Origin: a virus
DNA length: 40,800 nt
Direction: 5' to 3' (one strand)
IMG/VR virus record: IMGVR_UViG_3300030098_004294
Location: 1 to 40,800 of that record
Made by a program: the position numbers and the translations under genes. The notes under the pieces were generated by a model. It had not been told where the DNA came from. It saw only the letters and a list, made by a program, of their open reading frames with translations, and searched no databases. Below, piece by piece: positions 31,001 through 39,047 of the stretch. Each line of letters opens with the position of its first letter. Position 1 is the stretch's first letter.

Positions 31001-34000
31001 GAGATTACTATCTCCTAAGTATAAATACTCTGCTAAATCTTGGTTATCACCTAAGATGCCTCACTATGAAGTAAAAGAAGGCACATTTAAGGCTTTAAAA
31101 GATTTTAATCCAACAGTCCGTGTTGGTGAAAAGGATATGAAACTACAAGAACTATGGAGTTTATATGAAAAAAACCCTAAACAATATCAAGAGTATCTTA
31201 AGTTCGCTGTCATTCGTGTTCCTGCTGATAGTGTTAGTGGTGCTCGGAGCCTTATATTTGATGGTTATCTTGCTGAAAGAGGGACTGGTGTTGTTACTAA
31301 AAACAATGACAACACTTATCTGGGCGGTGCAGACAAAGATAGTGACACTGTATTTCTCTACCAAGGATTAGATAAATCAATTCATAAAACTTTAAAAAAG
31401 AATAGTAAGGAATGGCAGGATAAGAATGATGTTTGGGTTGATAGTGCTCCAAGCGAATCATTAACAGGTAAGCCTGACCCAAGATTTAAAACAACTGGTA
31501 GTAAGTTCTCTCCTTCTATGAGAATGATAGTAGCTTCAACTGCAGCTAAAGGTAATGAAGGTCTTGGATATTCAATGACTGCTCGTAATACAATGCAGAC
31601 TTGGATTGATATTCTAAATAAGAACAATGGGGAATTAAAAGGTAATGTTAATTGGACTACAAGTAAAGGTTCTAATATTACAGGAACATATACTTTAAAG
31701 CTAAAGAATAATGGTGCGGAACTTAGAAGGTTAGCACGAGAAATGATTAATACAAGTGCTGACGCTTCTAATTATCCTAATATTACAGATTATATTAAAT
31801 GGCGTGATATGATGTTTAATAGTGCTTTTGAAGGTACATTCAAAGATACTATTGAGAAGACACCTAGAAAGATTACATTTAAAGATTTAAAGAATAAAAC
31901 TGATTTAGGCGTTACTCATTCTCTTCAAAATACTTTAGACCCTAAAGGTGTTTATTATAATAAGTATTCAAAAGAGCAAAGAGGATATACATTAGGTGAA
32001 TTTCAATCTCAATTAAGAAATGAAGCCTCTAGATTACATAAAGATTCTAATAATAATTACAGCAAGATAGCTAAGAAGGCAGTTGAATATGGATTAACTA
32101 AGCCATTAAGAATGGATGCTATAGAGAATTACCATAAACTTCTTGTTGAGGGCTCTAAAACAGTTATAAATGCATCAGGTAAAGATAGAGATTTTATTAG
32201 AAAACATCTAACTAAACTAGTGAGAATACCAATTTTTAAACTTGATAAAGCTATTGAAAAAGCAAAAAGAACAGGTGATTGGGAACAAGTTATGGAATTT
32301 GTTAGCAACGATACCTTTCTTGTCGCTAGTAATAATGCTTTATCTAAAAAAGGATTTAAAATATATAGAGAATTTATTGAAAATGGAGTTAAAGATCCAA
32401 TCAAAGAGGGAATTTTTGATAAGATGTTAAACCATATTTCAGATAGAGCTTTTAAGATAAAAGATAGATATAGAAGATTAGATTTAACTGAAACTGGGCC
32501 TAAAGATTCAGTTTTTAAAGGCTATGACAAGGAAATAAGAGACTATAAAACTCAACTTATTCAAGCTGCAGTTCGAAATGAAATCGATCCAAAGCTATTA
32601 ACTGAGTACTTTGATTTATGGCTTATAAGTCCATTTAAACCTTATAAAACCTATATACAAGAAGGTAAATCAAAAGGTAAGTTTGTTCTCACAAAAGAAC
32701 CATATGAAACTACTAGTGGTCCAAGTAGACATGCAATACAATCTCAAGAGATAACAAATAAATCTTGGAAGGAAGTATTGACTGAGTATGAGAATATATA
32801 TCAGAATATCAAAGAGAAAGCTATTACAGGGCAGGTTAAAGAACCTGTGTTATTTAGTTTACCTAAAGATTATAATACTCCTTTAAGTAAGCCTGAACAA
32901 GCTAATACAGTAAAAGATTTAGTCGTCGTAAATACAACGAAACAATCTCCTTTGAAAAAGCAGGAAACTTTAGATAGAGTTTATACTCGTAAAGCTTTAG
33001 GTCCAAAAGATTTCAAAGAGCTTGAAACATTTAAGAAAAATTTAGAATCCTATTCTCCTGAACCCAATAGATTGGTAAATGAATTTACATTAGAACAATT
33101 AGGTAGACCAAAAGATTTAAGCCAGTTAAACATGAATGATGTAAAAGCTATGAATCTATACTTTAAGGACATGGATGGTAGGTTTGGTGGTGATGGAATA
33201 CCTAGTTGGGTATATTGGGCAGACCCAAAATATGTTGATGAATATATGTGGAATAAAGAGAAGAGTTATTTCCAAGCTGGATATAATCTCAAGACAGCAT
33301 CTGGTCCTAATAAAGCTATGTTCAAAGGTGTTGGAACATTAGGTACTCTTCGTAGTTGGTTCAGACAAACCAATAGACAGATGGATGTATATACTGATGC
33401 AATTCCTGACATTAACAATGATAAATATAATTACAGGTTAGAACTTACTCCTAATGAATCATTAGCTGTTGATAAGGGAATTGTCAATAAGATTGAAAGT
33501 AAGAACTTTAAAGTTGAGAAGAAATATACAGATAAGACATATACAGTACAGAATAAGAAATATACATACCAAGAATTAGTAGATAAGTATTCTGATATTA
33601 TGTCTAAAGATTTAGAACAGTTTGGTAATGAATGGTTATTTGCTAAAAGCAAAGATGGTAAATCTATTGATTGGAAAACTGTAGATGAAGTTAAGAAATG
33701 GAATAACCCTTTAGAGATAAATGAATATCTAAAATATGATTCTAAAGGTAGATTTGATGAAATGAACTTTATTAAAAAGTCAGTTATTCCTGGAGATCGT
33801 GGTGGTAGAGTTCCTATTATACATTTAGAGAATATCTATAGGTTTCAGTATGAGTATAAACTAAATAGAATCGTAGAAGATAAAGGACTGAAAGGTCAGT
33901 CTGCTATTAAGTTTAGACAAGATTATAGGAAGAAAAACAAATTTGAAGGATTAGATAGAATCCCTACTGGTGAGTATTTCCCTCATATGAACTTTGGTTG

Positions 34001-36119
34001 GAATAAGGGAGCAAGGCGTGAGATAGCAAGCCATATTGAAATGAGAGGTGAGCAAGTATATAAAGAAGCTATTGCTCAAGGGCTCTCTGAAAGAAAAGCA
34101 TTACAAGCTAAAGCAGGCAAGATTGCTGAGTTAGAAGCTAAATGGCAAGCATCTGAAGCTGAAGCTGGTGGTATGGATAAACATGCTATTGATGATATGC
34201 TTTCTAGGATTAACTATAAAGAACTTAGTATAAATGAGATTGCAAACAATCCTAAACAGATTGCATTTAATACTAGACCTGAGAATGTTTTATCTCGTAG
34301 TGAGAACCTTCCAGGATATGATATTCGTTCATCTGTTATTGATACATATAAAGAGAAAGTCATTAGAGCTCATTATCGTAATCTAGGCTCTGTAATGGCT
34401 AACTATAGAATTGATACAATGATAAAAGAAAATCCTTTTGGAGATTTTACTAAGCAACAATTTAAGAAATTCAACCCAGACCCTAATAGCCCATTATTTA
34501 AGAATTGGTCTGAGGTTTGGGGAGATTATTTAAGATTCTATGTAAGAGATTCTTTTGGACATATGACTACATTTCCAGAAAGAATAGTTCAGTCTATGAA
34601 GCATGGAGATCCATTAAAATTGAAGAATACTTTATACCATGGTATGAGCGACCAAAAGGTAATAAAGGGCTTAGAATGGATGGATAAACGATTTCGGAAG
34701 TTAGGTATGAAAATGCCTTTCATGGCCGATTTGCCACAAATTACAGCCAAAAAAGGCACTCCTGAGTATTTTAAGCAGGTTAACAACCGTAAAGAGTATC
34801 TATCTGACGCTATCCATAAGTTTGGTAAGCTTGAAGCTAGATATGAGCTGTTAACCTTATTAGCAAATACAGGTACCTTAACTGCTAATTTATTTGGTGG
34901 TACTACTATGACACTATCATCTGCAGGATTTAGAAATTATAGAAGAGCTCGTAGTTTTAAATGGATGAAAGACAATGTGTTATTTGATAAAGCAGGAAAT
35001 CCTTTATTAACCTATGTGAACAATCAAGGTAAAAAGATTTCTGTTAAGACCAAGAAAGATTTATATAAGTGGGTACAAGACCAAGGTGTTATTGATAATT
35101 TCATAGCTGATGAATTAAATACTAATGTTAGATTGAAGTCTGCTATGGCTAAGAATGCTAAGGCATCTAGAGATTTTATGAGAGATTTAAGAAAACTACT
35201 TAAAGAAAATCCTGAAGTTAAAGATGAAACAGTATTTGAGTTAGCTGATAGATATGGCATGAAAGATGCAATGCTAAAAGCTGGTGGATGGTTTATGCAA
35301 GCATCTGAGCGTACATTAAGAAGAGACTCTTTCTTGGCTCATGCCTTACAAGCTAAAGATAGATTAGGTATGGCAGGTAGAAATATGTCATTAAATGATC
35401 CTTATCTTATAGATGCAGGTTTAAAAGGTGTAGAAGCTACACAATTCCTATATCATAGTGCATTCAGACCTGCATTTATGAGAACATCTTTAGGGAAAGT
35501 TGCAACTAGATTTAAGCTCTTTGCATTTCAATCTGTTAGAACTAGAAAAGAATTATTAAGAAGAGCTAAATATTATGGATACAAGCCAGGAACTAAGGCT
35601 TATGAAAATATGAAGAATTTATTTATGATGGATATGTTGACATTAGCATTAGGTTCGTTATTGCCATATAGTCTATTTGATACTGCATTACCTCCTCCGT
35701 ATGATTGGTTACAAGAAACATCTGAATTGTTATTTGGTGATAAAACTCAACGAGAAAGAGCATTCTTTGGAACATACCCAAGAGCTATTGCTCCTTTACA
35801 GATAGTAACACCTCCTTCTGCAAGAGTTGTTATTGCTCCTATAAAGGCGTTATTCAATTCAGATTGGGATAGATTTATGGATTATCATCTACATACTATG
35901 TATCCATTTGGAAGGATTCTTAGACAAGTTGATAAAACAATATATGACCCTGATGCTGGAAAGTTTGAAATAATTAATGAACAAAGATATGGAACTACCT
36001 TTGGTAGATTTATGCAACAATTTTTTAGACTACCAACTGATAAAGTAAAGCGACTATATGATAGAGCTCAGTTGGAAGATGAGAGAGAAGAAATAATCCG
36101 TAAGGCATTAGGAGATTAA
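28095..36119 (+). CDS. Giant virion protein with RNA polymerase-like double-psi beta-barrel motifs (2674 aa)
   Basis: Domains in order. Residues 1-250: membrane-active-looking, Gly/Leu-rich. About 695-770: N-T-D-G-T-I-L-F-T-P, K-P-V-I-V-W, V-L-Q-V-K (K738), then F-K-S-A-A-K-Q-T-G (K763, K767). 1041-1084: R-V-P-A-D-S-V-S-G-A, then G-G-A-D-K-D-S-D (D1080, D1082, D1084). 1150-1235: E-G-L-G-Y-S, then I-N-T-S-A-D-A-S-N-Y-P. In single-chain RNA polymerases of crAss-like phages the order is a lysine barrel, then R-(I/V)-P-x, G-A-D-F-D-I-D, G-x-G-I-A, and V-D-A-x-K-x-P. Residues 1900-2674 are helical and resemble the C-terminal part of other very large phage virion proteins. Predicted role: a DNA-dependent RNA polymerase packed in the capsid and ejected with the genome. 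The D-x-D-x-D is D-K-D-S-D here, unlike D-F-D-G-D or D-F-D-I-D. AGGA and the ATG immediately follow the previous stop. Confidence 0.7.
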   Translation: MTNPYANRVNSLINTYRANPHLFNDDQLDELQELADQSGINFSPIRQEFRLRDVVEQASAGFFEGLTTIPIGEKPRTTYESIAHSLGHLAGFAPGILASPLKLAAKGVRKLGAEALGEGIEYGAQVASRNISAPMLFGDWVTQKGFEAGLKKSKMETLDFMKKGAATRSIAQQSVHLASASAMSAIWKGPDEIMNSFIYGGAAGAMFGGLGEFTAVGNLLKSNNVIHHKKAEQRIKSAIGASMLGGPAAIRGEPIESILYETLLGGYFGYKSRPAHEAEGGKFIQDLAYYPERDIIFRPEKHPNYKDYSKKTKEYIMDTSVEQSKTYLINQYPDISKADWDKHFRLIAEQDYGKNPTQEQINNVARQEANQHYYGNFEYVKNQFETPNPSVEDPYARQEDMDHSVEIPPKTSNLDAQKARLKDNPVFIVDVSGEMVLIQGKVGNFKGKNLGDKRVDRPLTNLQGQNFTELQYVYLPSKGLFQKGVKPLKVQMEYDKVTKTTKLVPVMKANDWFRLGNNLDRQNYYIYGGVKDKGTLTVKQYHLDYGQHSVESLIKELARTPQEARELTQSYKDSLQLEAEWYNRSIDEVRGLHDRKWVSNVLSDGTEQGLYRTGSGDLSQINRLMNTDYFIKNVVDFNKRQQLPNDKGIPLPADTFPGPLKTIILNDYIDVKSDAYKVKDSKGNIETKYNESNTDGTILFTPDKFNTMMKKMGLPTKNVSMNKPVIVWRHGNGVLQVKAAGAVADGPMLDLMKQKGVDVAIFKSAAKQTGELKSHDYWYVEGNKKYGSDFEAQDILNLDPTSIRINTNTFENPKRMYGTHFVRQFFGNLNEVQNPKVLDMVFNEYFVKSYEGTTKAKESIDKYFEGLQQGKDIELKNINIDDIPLSYIHRIYDAHFNTKAGKMLRDQIFKLEKEGKLELVDDFTQSEYRDWLARNDRMIEISEASESVVKLFKHTRNYADKVYKKYLIKRLLSPKYKYSAKSWLSPKMPHYEVKEGTFKALKDFNPTVRVGEKDMKLQELWSLYEKNPKQYQEYLKFAVIRVPADSVSGARSLIFDGYLAERGTGVVTKNNDNTYLGGADKDSDTVFLYQGLDKSIHKTLKKNSKEWQDKNDVWVDSAPSESLTGKPDPRFKTTGSKFSPSMRMIVASTAAKGNEGLGYSMTARNTMQTWIDILNKNNGELKGNVNWTTSKGSNITGTYTLKLKNNGAELRRLAREMINTSADASNYPNITDYIKWRDMMFNSAFEGTFKDTIEKTPRKITFKDLKNKTDLGVTHSLQNTLDPKGVYYNKYSKEQRGYTLGEFQSQLRNEASRLHKDSNNNYSKIAKKAVEYGLTKPLRMDAIENYHKLLVEGSKTVINASGKDRDFIRKHLTKLVRIPIFKLDKAIEKAKRTGDWEQVMEFVSNDTFLVASNNALSKKGFKIYREFIENGVKDPIKEGIFDKMLNHISDRAFKIKDRYRRLDLTETGPKDSVFKGYDKEIRDYKTQLIQAAVRNEIDPKLLTEYFDLWLISPFKPYKTYIQEGKSKGKFVLTKEPYETTSGPSRHAIQSQEITNKSWKEVLTEYENIYQNIKEKAITGQVKEPVLFSLPKDYNTPLSKPEQANTVKDLVVVNTTKQSPLKKQETLDRVYTRKALGPKDFKELETFKKNLESYSPEPNRLVNEFTLEQLGRPKDLSQLNMNDVKAMNLYFKDMDGRFGGDGIPSWVYWADPKYVDEYMWNKEKSYFQAGYNLKTASGPNKAMFKGVGTLGTLRSWFRQTNRQMDVYTDAIPDINNDKYNYRLELTPNESLAVDKGIVNKIESKNFKVEKKYTDKTYTVQNKKYTYQELVDKYSDIMSKDLEQFGNEWLFAKSKDGKSIDWKTVDEVKKWNNPLEINEYLKYDSKGRFDEMNFIKKSVIPGDRGGRVPIIHLENIYRFQYEYKLNRIVEDKGLKGQSAIKFRQDYRKKNKFEGLDRIPTGEYFPHMNFGWNKGARREIASHIEMRGEQVYKEAIAQGLSERKALQAKAGKIAELEAKWQASEAEAGGMDKHAIDDMLSRINYKELSINEIANNPKQIAFNTRPENVLSRSENLPGYDIRSSVIDTYKEKVIRAHYRNLGSVMANYRIDTMIKENPFGDFTKQQFKKFNPDPNSPLFKNWSEVWGDYLRFYVRDSFGHMTTFPERIVQSMKHGDPLKLKNTLYHGMSDQKVIKGLEWMDKRFRKLGMKMPFMADLPQITAKKGTPEYFKQVNNRKEYLSDAIHKFGKLEARYELLTLLANTGTLTANLFGGTTMTLSSAGFRNYRRARSFKWMKDNVLFDKAGNPLLTYVNNQGKKISVKTKKDLYKWVQDQGVIDNFIADELNTNVRLKSAMAKNAKASRDFMRDLRKLLKENPEVKDETVFELADRYGMKDAMLKAGGWFMQASERTLRRDSFLAHALQAKDRLGMAGRNMSLNDPYLIDAGLKGVEATQFLYHSAFRPAFMRTSLGKVATRFKLFAFQSVRTRKELLRRAKYYGYKPGTKAYENMKNLFMMDMLTLALGSLLPYSLFDTALPPPYDWLQETSELLFGDKTQRERAFFGTYPRAIAPLQIVTPPSARVVIAPIKALFNSDWDRFMDYHLHTMYPFGRILRQVDKTIYDPDAGKFEIINEQRYGTTFGRFMQQFFRLPTDKVKRLYDRAQLEDEREEIIRKALGD

Positions 36120-36377
36120 ATGGAGCCAATAGCTTTTTTAGAACAATTTGGAATACCATTGACTGTCGCTGCAGCCTTCGGTTATTTCATATGGAAACAA
36201 AATCAGTTCATACAGAAAGAACTGATGGAAGAATTAGATGAACGATTTAAACGATTAGAAGGAATAGTAATTAAATTAATAGACCAAATCAAAGCAACAC
36301 AGTTGGATTTTCAAGCCTTAAAAGGTTATGTAGAGGGAATTGAAGATATCCTAAAACGGTTGTTTAACAAAAAATAG
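36120..36377 (+). CDS. One-span membrane protein with coiled coil (85 aa)
   Basis: Residues of about 10-27 (F-G-I-P-L-T-V-A-A-A-F-G-Y-F-I-W-K) form one transmembrane span, followed by an acidic/basic heptad stretch (E-E-L-D-E-R-F-K-R-L-E-G-I-V-I) and K-R-L-F-N-K-K. The layout resembles the BhlA/YvrJ type of small phage membrane proteins, some of which are holin-like. It is at the end of the ejection block, far from the endolysin. A role in lysis, superinfection exclusion or membrane docking of ejected proteins is possible. GGAG precedes the ATG. Confidence 0.55.
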   Translation: MEPIAFLEQFGIPLTVAAAFGYFIWKQNQFIQKELMEELDERFKRLEGIVIKLIDQIKATQLDFQALKGYVEGIEDILKRLFNKK

Positions 36378-36386
36378 GAGGTTATC

Positions 36387-37436
36387 ATGCCTAAAGTAGG
36401 AAACTATAAATTCCCTTACAATGAAAAAGGGATTCGAGATGCACAGAAATATGCTGAAGCTACAGGACAGGAAATAAAATACGATGAAATTTCTCCTGGA
36501 GGCTTCATCATGATTGATCCAGAAACTCAGATGCCAATACAATCTACTATGTCTAAGATGAAAGATGCTTTTGGCTATGGAAGTTACCAAGAAGGTGGTG
36601 AGGTGAATAAATGGACAGACGATAAAGGTCTGTTTCAAGGTGGAATGCATAAACGACTTTTTGGTAGAAGTAGAGATGCTTTGCAGAATCTATTTGGTGG
36701 TGGATTGAAAAAAAGAGCTAGAAGATTTGCTGAAAAGTTTGACCCTGAAAGTAATAAAGATGTATTAAAACTTCAGCAAATGATGAACAAGCTAGGAATA
36801 ACAGATTCATCTGGTGAAGCATTAGAAGAAGACGCAATGTTAGGGAATAAAACACTTTCTGCATTAAGAAAGTTACAAGGTGTTGAACAAGAAGCACCTG
36901 TTCAAGACACTCCAGTTCCTGAACAATCTCCTATCTATGACAAACCTGAACTATCATGGACTCAAGGTGATAATTATTTAAGTCAAGACTTTCATAAAGA
37001 TACTCCAATGAGCTTTCCAAGATATCAAGAAGGTGGTTCTGTAGATGAAGGTATAGATTGGAGCTCTTATGGTAAGGGGAATGCATGGGTTTGGGGAAAG
37101 ATAAAAGGAGAAGATGATTTAATGGGTATTGGAAAGAGAGTTTTTGATATGCAAGGTGATGTTGATAGATATTCAGAAGACCCTGGATTTAAGGAATTTG
37201 TAAATGCCACTACTACTCAAGAAAAATTAGAAGTTCTGAAAAAATACTTTCCAGAAGGTCCAAAAAGTGTATCTCTTTTTGGTTATAATCCAGAAGGAAG
37301 TGATACTTGGGATTGGGATGGATCTGCAAGTTCTTTTGATGAACTTTTTAAAAGACATAATGCAGTAATTCCAACTCAACAAGACAATCCTGAAGGAATG
37401 CAGCGTGGTGGTAGAGTTAAAAAGTTTGGGTATTAA
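36387..37436 (+). CDS. Virion-like protein with peptidoglycan-binding domain (349 aa)
   Basis: The N-terminus (M-P-K-V-G-N-Y-K-F-P-Y-N-E-K-G) is a small-virion-protein start I recognise from other aquatic phages. Residues 62-75 (F-G-Y-G-S-Y-Q-E-G-G-E-V-N-K) match the inserted ORF at 14874. Residues of about 124-164 (D-V-L-K-L-Q-Q-M-M-N-K-L-G, then G-N-K-T-L-S-A-L-R-K-L-Q) fit a peptidoglycan-binding-1 domain. A second Y-Q-E-G-G-S-V lies at 213-219, and Q-R-G-G-R-V-K near the end. Likely a wall-associating virion protein. AGGAGG lies five bases before the ATG. Its stop overlaps the convergent gene's stop by four bases. Confidence 0.62.
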   Translation: MPKVGNYKFPYNEKGIRDAQKYAEATGQEIKYDEISPGGFIMIDPETQMPIQSTMSKMKDAFGYGSYQEGGEVNKWTDDKGLFQGGMHKRLFGRSRDALQNLFGGGLKKRARRFAEKFDPESNKDVLKLQQMMNKLGITDSSGEALEEDAMLGNKTLSALRKLQGVEQEAPVQDTPVPEQSPIYDKPELSWTQGDNYLSQDFHKDTPMSFPRYQEGGSVDEGIDWSSYGKGNAWVWGKIKGEDDLMGIGKRVFDMQGDVDRYSEDPGFKEFVNATTTQEKLEVLKKYFPEGPKSVSLFGYNPEGSDTWDWDGSASSFDELFKRHNAVIPTQQDNPEGMQRGGRVKKFGY

Positions 37437-37651
37437 ATACCTTCTTTTAAATTCTTGTTATTGATTTTATCGGCTATTACAGATGCTATATAATCGTTAT
37501 TGATAGGATGTACGCAGAGTATACCATTAGATGTATGTAGGTAGCTCTGCTTTCCTACAATAACATATCCCATAGCTTGTAATTCTTCTAAAGCTTGAGC
37601 AATCAGTTGCTCATCTTTATTCTTATGTTCTAATATATCATTTATTTCCAT
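37433..37651 (-). CDS. Hypothetical protein (72 aa)
   Basis: Unrecognised small protein with an acidic helix (N-K-D-E-Q-L-I-A-Q-A-L-E-E-L) and beta-like strands (Y-V-I-V-G-K-Q-S-Y-L). I start it at the ATG at 37649-37651, which overlaps the upstream gene's end by 14 bases; AAGGAG is 13 bases away, so initiation is partly by coupling. An earlier ATG would overlap by 56 bases and is less likely. It is the end of the right leftward block and converges on the virion gene at 36387. Confidence 0.55.
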   Translation of the reverse strand: MEINDILEHKNKDEQLIAQALEELQAMGYVIVGKQSYLHTSNGILCVHPINNDYIASVIADKINNKNLKEGI

Positions 37652-37826
37652 GAATTTTCTTCCACTCCTTTTTACTTGTTTCTCTTTTTGCACAATTCTT
37701 ACAAATTTTTAACATATTCCAATCTACTAAATCAGGAAGATATGGTTTTGCCATATATGTTCCTTTTGCATAGCTACTACATATTTCACACTTTATTGTG
37801 TGATTATCAATATAGGATATTTTCAA
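37638..37826 (-). CDS. Zinc-binding small protein (62 aa)
   Basis: Two C-x-x-C pairs, C-E-I-C near residue 13 and C-K-N-C near residue 43, with charged helices after. This spacing suggests one zinc knuckle. The only in-frame start that includes both pairs is TTG at 37826, preceded by a stop codon and without an SD. An ATG at about codon 25 has AAGGA upstream but would drop the first pair. Both cysteine pairs argue for the longer form. Function unknown. Confidence 0.45.
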   Translation of the reverse strand: MKISYIDNHTIKCEICSSYAKGTYMAKPYLPDLVDWNMLKICKNCAKRETSKKEWKKIHGNK

Positions 37827-37923
37827 CTAAAAAAACAAATAAGAAGTTATGCCTTAAAAGAAGGAGTTGATAGATAATCATATATCCACCAACACCTACC
37901 TTCATCAGAAATGAACCAAGCGG

Positions 37924-38121
37924 CTAATCTCCTTTTAATGCTTTCTTCACTAGTTTCCTGAACCCTAGAGACTTGAGCTGTTTCCATTTTTTATTCAGTT
38001 CCTTTTCATCATTTATTGTTTCAAGCAAATCTTTATACTCTACAGCTTCTGATTTTGTTAGAAATCTTTTGCCATTATAAATATAAACCTTTGCAAGTTC
38101 ATGTTCAATTACTTTTCGCAT
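37924..38121 (-). CDS. Hypothetical basic protein (65 aa)
   Basis: Helical and Lys/Glu-rich, ending K-K-A-L-K-G-D. The start with AGGAGG six bases upstream is at 38119-38121; longer starts are possible but lack an SD. Within the leftward replication-side block, so perhaps an accessory DNA-binding protein. Not recognised. Confidence 0.52.
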   Translation of the reverse strand: MRKVIEHELAKVYIYNGKRFLTKSEAVEYKDLLETINDEKELNKKWKQLKSLGFRKLVKKALKGD

Positions 38122-38161
38122 ATATTTCCTCCTCATATATAGCTTTAATTTTAACTCGGCA

Positions 38162-38452
38162 CTAAGCTTGTCCTGCATCGTCATCCGTTAGTATATCATC
38201 ACTATCGTATTCTATACTATCAATAAGTGGGCCTTGTGTACTAAATACATCAATGATTACTCCACCTTTTTCTTTTTCTTTAACTGTTAATGCAAACAGA
38301 TCTGTTGCAAATACGAATTCACTTGAATTGATTTCATCAATAACATCGGTCAATGCAGACAAATATTTATTCTTAACATGACCATCGGCCATTATCTTAC
38401 CTAATACTGCTTTTAAGTTCTGCAGTATATCAGGTGTTGTGCTTGATATCAT
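38162..38452 (-). CDS. Hypothetical protein, 96 aa
   Basis: Initiation with AAGGAG at 38450-38452. The first half is helical (T-T-P-D-I-L-Q-N-L-K-A-V-L-G-K-I), the second beta-like with an acidic end (D-S-D-D-I-L-T-D-D-D-A). No cysteines and no membrane segment. An acidic C-terminal tail of this kind is common in single-stranded DNA-binding proteins; the position in the replication block makes that a possibility, but I see no OB-fold signature. Confidence 0.5.
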   Translation of the reverse strand: MISSTTPDILQNLKAVLGKIMADGHVKNKYLSALTDVIDEINSSEFVFATDLFALTVKEKEKGGVIIDVFSTQGPLIDSIEYDSDDILTDDDAGQA

Positions 38453-38496
38453 ACTATCTCCTTGTTTATAAATCTTTTTCACTCTGATATAACAAG

Positions 38497-38528
38497 GTGT
38501 AAAACAAGGGAGCCTCCTCAAGCTCCCC
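38497..38528 (-). terminator. Intrinsic terminator after the PDDEXK gene
   Basis: GGGAGC/GCTCCC stem (38522-38527 with 38508-38513), eight-base loop, then UUGUUUU in the leftward RNA. It follows the stop of the gene at 38533 by five bases and separates the replication genes from the small genes to the left. Confidence 0.85.
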
Positions 38529-38532
38529 CATC

Positions 38533-38865
38533 TTATATTAAATCAAGCCATTTATCTAGTGGCATAGCAATATATGGTGCTTTACCATTCTTTTTTACAA
38601 CAACTATAGGTGTTCTGTCTTCACAATTCTTTTCTGCTTGTTCTATAGAGCTCCAGAATTGTATTCGTTCTACATTCTTGCATTCAAATGAATATGGGAT
38701 TTCTCTTTTAGCTGCAGGGGAGAGAACGATGTCCTCCCCCTGAGTTCCCATTATAGCTGATTTGATATCATCATCTTCAAGATTACTATACTTATCTCTA
38801 AGTAAATCTCTTAATAAGTTTTGCAATCTTCTTCCTTTTGCTTTTGATGACCTTCCACTCTTCAT
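38533..38865 (-). CDS. PDDEXK-family endonuclease, resolvase-like (110 aa)
   Basis: The sequence K-A-K-G-R-R-L-Q, then D-I-K-S-A-I-M-G-T-Q-G-E-D-I-V-L-S-P-A-A-K-R-E-I-P-Y-S-F-E-C-K-N, then an A-P-Y-I-A-M-P end has the order of small phage PDDEXK nucleases (E/D-x-x followed by E-C-K). These act as Holliday-junction or structure-specific nucleases. The ATG at 38863-38865 overlaps the upstream stop (ATGA). The enzyme probably resolves branched DNA before packaging. It lies two genes downstream of the primase-helicase. Confidence 0.8.
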   Translation of the reverse strand: MKSGRSSKAKGRRLQNLLRDLLRDKYSNLEDDDIKSAIMGTQGEDIVLSPAAKREIPYSFECKNVERIQFWSSIEQAEKNCEDRTPIVVVKKNGKAPYIAMPLDKWLDLI

Positions 38866-39047
38866 GGTAGTAACTTTCTCCATAATGATACACTAAAACT
38901 TACCTCAAAAGGGCCAATACCAGCACTAAGCTGAATGTGATCTCCTTTTTCTATGGTAAATATAACTGATATTGAGAACAACCACAAGATAACTAATGTA
39001 TAGCCATACACATTCACTTTATTGTTTATTTCTTTTATCTTAAACAT
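38862..39047 (-). CDS. Single-span membrane protein (61 aa)
   Basis: Residues of about 13-32 (V-Y-G-Y-T-L-V-I-L-W-L-F-S-I-S-V-I-F-T) form one transmembrane helix after a basic N-terminus. The C-terminal part is beta-like. Start at 39045-39047 overlaps the primase-helicase stop by eight bases with GGAGG upstream, and its stop overlaps the next start. It is part of the replication unit. Role unknown; membrane attachment of replication proteins is one idea. Confidence 0.55.
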   Translation of the reverse strand: MFKIKEINNKVNVYGYTLVILWLFSISVIFTIEKGDHIQLSAGIGPFEVSFSVSLWRKLLP

